This document shows, piece by piece, positions 7,936 through 11,462 of a stretch of 11,462 nt of DNA. This DNA is from Phoronis pallida. Lineage: Eukaryota > Phoronida > Phoronidae. Location of the stretch: assembly GCA_028565715.1 (NCBI GenBank), contig JAOXYC010206573.1, forward strand, positions 1-11,462. The letters are read 5' to 3'. The translations under genes and the position numbers were made by a program. Below the pieces are notes generated by a model. It worked only from the letters and a program-made list of their open reading frames with translations, did not search any database and had not been told where the DNA came from. The stretch's first letter is position 1; the number at the start of each line of letters is the position of its first letter.

Positions 7936-7985
7936 TGTGTTTCCACTTGTTTTGTTTCCACTTGTTTCCTAGTGTACACAGGCTT
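7936..7985 (-). repeat. Harbinger right terminal inverted repeat with subterminal repeats
   Basis: Read on the minus strand: AAGCCTGTGTACACTAG, GGAAACAAGTGG, AAACAAAACAAGTGGAAAC. It contains two tandem GGAAACAAGTGG-type motifs, and related copies recur inward (TTGGAAACATTTGGACACAAG near 7795). Such subterminal arrays are typical transposase-binding sites. Confidence 0.7.
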
Positions 7986-8073
7986 TTTGTTTCCTGAGTT
8001 GCACTAAATTACACGACACCGTCTCATCAGCCCATTGTTCTCTTTTATGAAAACGGAAATCTCTTGGTGATTA

Positions 8074-8253
8074 TACTCTGTTTGGGTGTAACATGGTCCT
8101 TAATTGTCTTTTCAGTTCCTCCAAATTTTTGGTTGCATGATTCACAGGTGCCAATAAGTTCCTCAAGTCAATAGGTTGTACGTGCAGGTCTTGCCATTGA
8201 GGCTGAGAAAGGCTGGAACTTGCTTGGCTTCTGATATCATTTGGCAGAAAATA
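8074..8253 (-). pseudogene. Unrecognised 60-residue minus-strand frame
   Basis: Between a TAG (8254-8256) and a TAA (8071-8073) the minus strand is open for 60 codons with protein-like composition: polar, Q/S-rich first ('QASSSLSQPQWQDLHV'), then a helical end ('NHATKNLEELKRQLRTML'). It has no start codon and no domain I recognise. Its direction matches the surrounding transposon fragments, so debris of a retroelement ORF is the simplest explanation. Confidence 0.3.
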
Positions 8254-8499
8254 CTACTCCAGTCTCTCACAATATGAGTCCCTATGATCACTAGACTTGT
8301 CAAAGGGCTCGATAGTACCAATCTATCGTCATTTTCAAGTAAGGTATGTTGTACAAGAACGAGACAAGAATTTCAAAAATACCTTCCATCATATTCTAAC
8401 ATAAAAAAATCATTCAGAGCCAGAGTGATTGGCTACATGCTAAAAATTCAGAGTACGTAAATGTCTATGCATAAGAGTGATGCAATCAGAAATGATATC
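8254..8499. other. Non-coding stretch
   Basis: AT-rich DNA lying downstream (in the minus direction) of the ORF1-like frame. No recognisable feature. If the neighbour is a LINE, the expected endonuclease/RT ORF is absent here. Confidence 0.3.
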
Positions 8500-8968
8500 T
8501 TATTTTAATCTAATAATACAGACACTGTTTACTTTGTCATTAATTTTGAAGTGGGATCTGTCAATTTCTTTCTCATCTATATCCACCTCCAAATCTGAGC
8601 AGAGAGATTGGACAATTTTGTCCGTTGTCTCCCGACTCGGACTCATTGATGCCGTTAATTACAAGACAGTTTCTTCTTGAATATTGTTCCATCTTGTCTA
8701 TTTCAGACTCTAATAGGTCTACACGACTATTTAGTTTAGTTATTTCTTTCTCCTTCTCATCCAGACGATGGGCGAAGCTATCAAGAATTTTCATCATGAA
8801 TGGAGAAAGCGCTGTCTCCATGAACATCGCAATTTCCAGAACTCTGAGACTTGCTTTGAAGTTTGCTATAAACACACTTTTTTGGTCTTTGACGTCAATG
8901 ACGTCACATAAAGTTTTGAGTTGAGTTTCCTCCTGATGTTCTTGCTTTTTACGATTTCCACACGGCAT
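8500..8968 (-). pseudogene. LINE ORF1-like coiled-coil protein fragment
   Basis: From ATG at 8968 the frame reads MPCGNRKKQ, an acidic/polar stretch, then a heptad-like coiled coil ('EKEKEITKLNSRVDLLESE') leading into 'MEQYSRRNCLVINGINE'. The 'LEQYSRRNCL--GI-E' junction is a signature of ORF1 proteins of invertebrate LINEs: a coiled-coil trimerisation region followed by an RNA-binding RRM-like fold. Near 8640 the frame shifts and the homologous reading continues as 'DKIVQSLCSDLEVDIDEKEIDRSHF', ending at the TAA at 8500-8502. ORF1 coats the LINE RNA. No ORF2 (endonuclease/RT) follows. The frame is long and only once broken, so the copy is not very old. Confidence 0.7.
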
Positions 8969-9309
8969 TTTTGAATATACAGCTTTTGTTCGGATAATTT
9001 AGTCACGGTAAACGGGAGAGCTATTCAAACACGTCCGTCCAGTATGACAACCAGCTTAGACTAATCGGCAACTGAACTTTCTGAAAACTAAGGTCTAAGA
9101 AATACAACAACTTGATATTTAATTCTTGGTTCTTATAATCTTCATATTGCTAACATAAACCATAAAGCAGCTAAACTAATGAATATTGAAGAACTTTTTT
9201 TTTTAAAAAGTTTCTCGTACCTAAAAAACATTTATAATCGACAATCAAATGCATGATATCTGTTTTCATTCCAAAGTCACATGATCCACTGTTTCATCTT
9301 AAGAAATAA
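8969..9309 (-). other. Probable LINE 5' flank and SINE tail
   Basis: On the minus strand this precedes the ORF1-like ATG and could be LINE 5' untranslated sequence, but no boundary is visible. At 9195-9209 a T10-A5 run breaks the sequence. At 9223-9228 six A (six T on the minus strand) would end an RNA polymerase III transcript starting from the tRNA-like unit at 9310-9383. Confidence 0.3.
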
Positions 9310-9383
9310 GGCTTGACTGGGGTTCGAACCCAGGACCTCCAGTTTTTTTAAAACTGATAACCATCCAACTGAGCCATCGAGCC
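9310..9383 (-). tRNA. tRNA-like sequence, probably SINE head or tRNA pseudogene
   Basis: The minus strand gives a 74-base tRNA-like unit: GGCTCGA / TCAAGCC acceptor arm with one C-A mismatch, A-box TGGCTCAGTTGG, anticodon stem CAGTT/AACTG with loop TTAAAAA, and a perfect T-arm CTGGG-TTCGAAC-CCCAG containing the B-box. The anticodon would be AAA (Phe), which is hardly ever used because tRNA-Phe carries GAA, and the rest does not resemble tRNA-Phe. The D-arm is degenerate (GCTC opposite GGTT). No T-run follows directly; the first is about 80 bases downstream. Together this favours a tRNA-derived SINE of about 160 bases or a decayed tRNA over a working gene. Confidence 0.6.
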
Positions 9384-9457
9384 TACTCACAATTTGGATC
9401 TCTTTGATGAACCTGTAAATCTTGTCACATCAGAATGAAATACAATTTAAATGATAC

Positions 9458-9930
9458 TCAAAAAAAGCATATAGGCTGTAGGTCATCGTCATGACTGTTG
9501 ATAACCCTAAGTCCCCTTTTGCTGGTCACTCTCCCCACAGCCACCCCAATTTGGCCATGGTTGGTCATTCGGATGCAGTCAATTTCAACCCTGACCATGG
9601 TCAAGCCCTGCACTTTGTGGACGCAGTGAAAGCAAACCCTAGTTGAAGTGGAATTTGCAGTCTGCTGCCAAGATTTCTTTTCTCCTTCGGTGAGTAGACC
9701 GTGAACTTGTGGGGTTTAACATTGCAACTAGATTTAATTTTGTACAGCAACGTAGTCTTCTCCCAAACTCGTCACAACACGAGACTGCCGTTAACAAGAT
9801 GCTTGCCAAGGTTCACCTGCAGCATGACGGGTGCACCTTTTTTCAAGTGGACTTCTTTGGTGGCAACTGTTTCTGATTGTAATGCTTGTATTTCACCCTC
9901 ATCTTGGCTGTAGTAGGTTTTCACCTCACC
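9458..9930 (-). pseudogene. PIF1-like helicase, last exon, broken
   Basis: The exon starts after a clean acceptor (TTGTATTGCAG| on the minus strand at 9931) and reads GEVKTYYSQDEG, then 'GAPVMLQVNLGKHLVNGSL', 'KPHKFTVYSPKEKRN', 'RLQIPLQLGFAFT', and after a shift near 9630 'VHKVQGLTM', 'VEIDCIRMTN', 'GQIGVAVGRVTSKRGLRVIN', with a TGA at 9458-9460. The order ML-NL..LVNG, FT-HK-QG-T and GQ-GVA-GR matches the C-terminal superfamily-1B helicase motifs of PIF1-like proteins, which unwind DNA and are multiplied in many invertebrate genomes, often on mobile elements. A TGA follows 'GSLVL' near 9774, so there are at least two lesions. Upstream exons with the Walker motifs are not in the window. Confidence 0.78.
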
Positions 9931-10030
9931 TGCAATACAAAACATATTTTAATAATTTACATTCAATAAAAAGTTAAAAATCATCACTGGCGGTAGCTCA
10001 ACAGACTGATTCGGGTTAATCCTATAACCA

Positions 10031-10494
10031 TCAGTTACGCAAATAATCAAACATATATTTAAAATGAACATTATTGTTATAAGCCCATGTAGTGCCCTTT
10101 GCATTACGTGCAAGTTCTTTAGGTGGCTCGTAGCAGTGACAGGGATCTTCTTCTGTGCATTCATTTGCCAGCTTAATCGAAATCAAACCTGAGAGTGTTC
10201 CATCGGGATCAAGGGAACCTCTGTAGGCTGTTTTGTTTTTGTTGATCAAACTTAAAACTCTCTCCTCACCAGCGTTGGAATGAGGAATTATGAGAATAAT
10301 TTCCAAGTAATTTCCGCAGGTTTGGAAACCGGGGTGTATTAAAGCCAGTATTTTTAAGCTCAAATGAATAAGACAGCAATTCTATCGATGTGGATGCGAC
10401 CGTCAACTTTGCAACCTTGCCATACCGCCTCTGGAATGTCATTGTGCTTCATGGTGATATAGTCAATGAATTGTTCTTGCATTGCATCTTGGTC
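10031..10494 (-). pseudogene. hAT C-terminal dimerisation-domain fragment, frameshifted
   Basis: The minus strand reads 'MQEQFIDYITMKHNDIPEAVW', then after a frameshift near 10360 'ILIIPHSNAGEERVLSLINK', 'KTAYRGSLDPDGTLSGLISIKLA' and 'CYEPPKELARNAKGTTWAYN', ending at the stop at 10031-10033. The PHSNA-ER-FS block followed by the (S/T)L-L-IK helix is the signature of the hAT transposase C-terminal dimerisation region, found in both transposases and domesticated hAT-like genes. The N-terminal BED finger and catalytic residues are absent. It joins the OTU-like frame upstream with only a stop codon between. Confidence 0.75.
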
Positions 10495-10815
10495 TTAGAC
10501 TGCATGGTTCGCAGCTTTGGTGATGTTTGAATGGGTTGTATAGAAGGGAGCGTTTTCGATGAGTTCAGCAGCTGTTGGCGCCTTTAGACCCATTGAAAGA
10601 CTCTTGGGATGTCCATGCTGGAGTGACGCTGCATTATTATAGGCAGTTGCCATCTTCAAAAACCTTAACTGCGTGAAAATGCACAGGAATATCACTTGGT
10701 ATCAGAAAAGTGGACAACTCGTCTTCTTGAAGTTGCGAAGGAGTACATGTTAGGACAAATCCATCATGCTGAAAACCTTCCTCCTGGCTTCATTGATACC
10801 TACTAATGTGTCAGT
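10495..10815 (-). pseudogene. OTU-like cysteine-protease domain fragment, broken
   Basis: Minus-strand frames give 'NEARRKVFSMMD', then 'FVLTCTPSQLQEDELSTF', 'SDIPVHFHAVKVFEDGNCL', a stop (TAA TAA), then in another frame 'NAASLQHGHPKSL', 'TAAELIENAPFYTTH', ending at TAA (10495-10497). The DGNCL block is the catalytic Asp/Cys loop of OTU-fold deubiquitinases, and the following AS...L...TA-EL--N--FY pattern resembles OTU-like proteins spread through invertebrate genomes, often in mobile elements. The catalytic Cys is there but His is not identifiable. At least two frameshifts make it non-functional. Confidence 0.6.
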
Positions 10816-11344
10816 ATAGCATTTCCTGAAGCAATATACAAGTCTTCGGTAACTTAAATTACCGATTTTTATAAGCACTTGATAGGAAAACAAACTAAAA
10901 TGTTAAACTTTTAAACATTTGGAATAGGACTGAATTTATGCAAACCATTTAGCCCTAAATTAAAACCAATTAATTTGTTTACATGACGACTTTATATTGT
11001 TGAGGGTTTTTATCTTTGAAATTGAGACAATTTTATTGCAAAGTAAAACTTTTATTATTAAAACAGTACAATTATAGCATCCATAAAAACGGTGCATCAT
11101 TCTTGGAAAACGTTTTGTACAGAAATGTATTTTCTCGAATGTTTCATTTCTATTTGTTCCGCTAATTGTCTTGCTCTTGTCAGTTAACGCAATTTTCTGT
11201 CAAATACTGTACAGTGACCGGAAAAAGCGCCCTTAACTTTTAGAACGTGATATCTCAAAAACATTATAAGCTACAGGGTAACACAATTTTACAGGAGTAT
11301 TATTCATTACAAAACATTGCACTCTCATAATCAACAAATAGTAA
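10816..11344. other. AT-rich non-coding stretch
   Basis: No coding fragment, tRNA or clear repeat is recognised. GAAAAAGCGCCCTTAACTTTTAG near 11220 is a small GC-richer island of unknown meaning. Confidence 0.35.
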
Positions 11345-11462
11345 TAATAAAAGTCTATAGGTTTTTGCTCCACATGCACTCAAAAAAAACAGCTCGTTTT
11401 TTGGAGTCATCGTCAATACCGTTTGCAATAAAGTACTGCTCTAACCTTTCGGTATACTCTGT
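11345..11462 (-). pseudogene. Gypsy-type gag N-terminal fragment (runs off window)
   Basis: From the window edge the minus strand reads 'TEYTERLEQYFIANGIDDD' then 'KKRAVF'. In a run of eight T (A on the plus strand, 11382-11389) the frame slips, and the reading continues as 'LSACGAKTYRLLL'. The R-EQYF-ANGI / K-RA-(F/L)LS-CG-KTY pattern is typical of the start of Ty3/gypsy gag (capsid) in invertebrates. Homology ends near 11345, so only the first part of the capsid domain remains, and more may lie beyond the edge. This is a separate family from the duplicated gag fragment at 5619-6814. Confidence 0.75.

Larger units (their letters stand above)
7087..7985. mobile_element. Internally deleted PIF/Harbinger DNA transposon
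   Basis: The left end AAGTTCTGTGTACACTAG (from 7087 or one base before) matches the reverse complement of the right end, AAGCCTGTGTACACTAG (to 7985). Inside each end are repeats of GGAAACAAGTGGAAACAA, on the plus strand at left and its complement at right. Between them lie the start of a Harbinger-type transposase (+) and the first exon of a MADF-domain partner protein (-), facing each other. Autonomous relatives are several kilobases; only about 900 bases remain, so the middle is deleted near 7480-7545. A second terminus-like block (CTTGTACACACTATGCAACAAGTGG, near 7164) lies inside the left end. The 3-base duplication expected for this superfamily (TTA at 7084-7086) has no clean right partner. 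Confidence 0.75.

Noticed and set aside
8625-8924. Plus-strand ORF opposite the LINE ORF1-like frame
   Set aside because: It is the antisense of the coiled-coil frame; serine-rich and leucine-rich composition arises from the opposite strand.
9310-9383. A functional tRNA-Phe gene
   Set aside because: AAA anticodon, degenerate D-arm, acceptor mismatch and no adjacent terminator; it does not resemble tRNA-Phe elsewhere.
1-11462. Bacterial-type systems (operon, CRISPR, integron, prophage)
   Set aside because: Spliced animal gene, eukaryotic transposons and no regular spaced repeats; none of these systems is present.

Overview
The window looks like nuclear DNA from an invertebrate animal. The evidence is a spliced host gene with GT-AG introns of about 400 to 970 bases, AT-rich non-coding DNA, and decayed pieces of many metazoan transposon families (BEL/Pao, Ty1/copia, gypsy-like, LINE, PIF/Harbinger, hAT, PIF1-type helicase). 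I cannot name the species; a marine invertebrate such as a mollusc, brachiopod, hemichordate or lancelet fits the mix, but that is inference.

Positions 1-3430 hold the only convincing host gene: the last four exons (+ strand, 403-2955) of a short-chain dehydrogenase/reductase of the SDR9C type (retinol / hydroxysteroid / 3-hydroxybutyrate dehydrogenase group). The NAD(P)-binding first third lies upstream of the window. Its second intron carries a MITE-like element of 386 bp with perfect 23-bp terminal inverted repeats and a target-site duplication.

Positions 3430-11462 are a graveyard of short transposon fragments. In order they are: unrecognised minus-strand frames, BEL/Pao gag, BEL/Pao reverse transcriptase, a Ty1/copia 5' end (partial LTR, half-tRNA primer site, gag), a roughly 600-bp tandem duplication of a gypsy-like gag fragment, an internally deleted PIF/Harbinger element (transposase start on +, MADF exon on -), a LINE-ORF1-like coiled-coil frame, a tRNA-like SINE head, the last exon of a PIF1-like helicase, a hAT C-terminal dimerisation fragment, an OTU-like fragment, and the start of another gypsy gag. 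Nearly all are broken by stops or frameshifts.

The most striking overall pattern is orientation. Apart from the symmetrical Harbinger element, every coding fragment I recognise after the SDR gene lies on the minus strand. A read-through transcript from the SDR gene or any + strand promoter would therefore be antisense to at least eight unrelated transposon families. Unidirectional piRNA clusters of the flamenco type are built this way, so this is the hypothesis I would test first.
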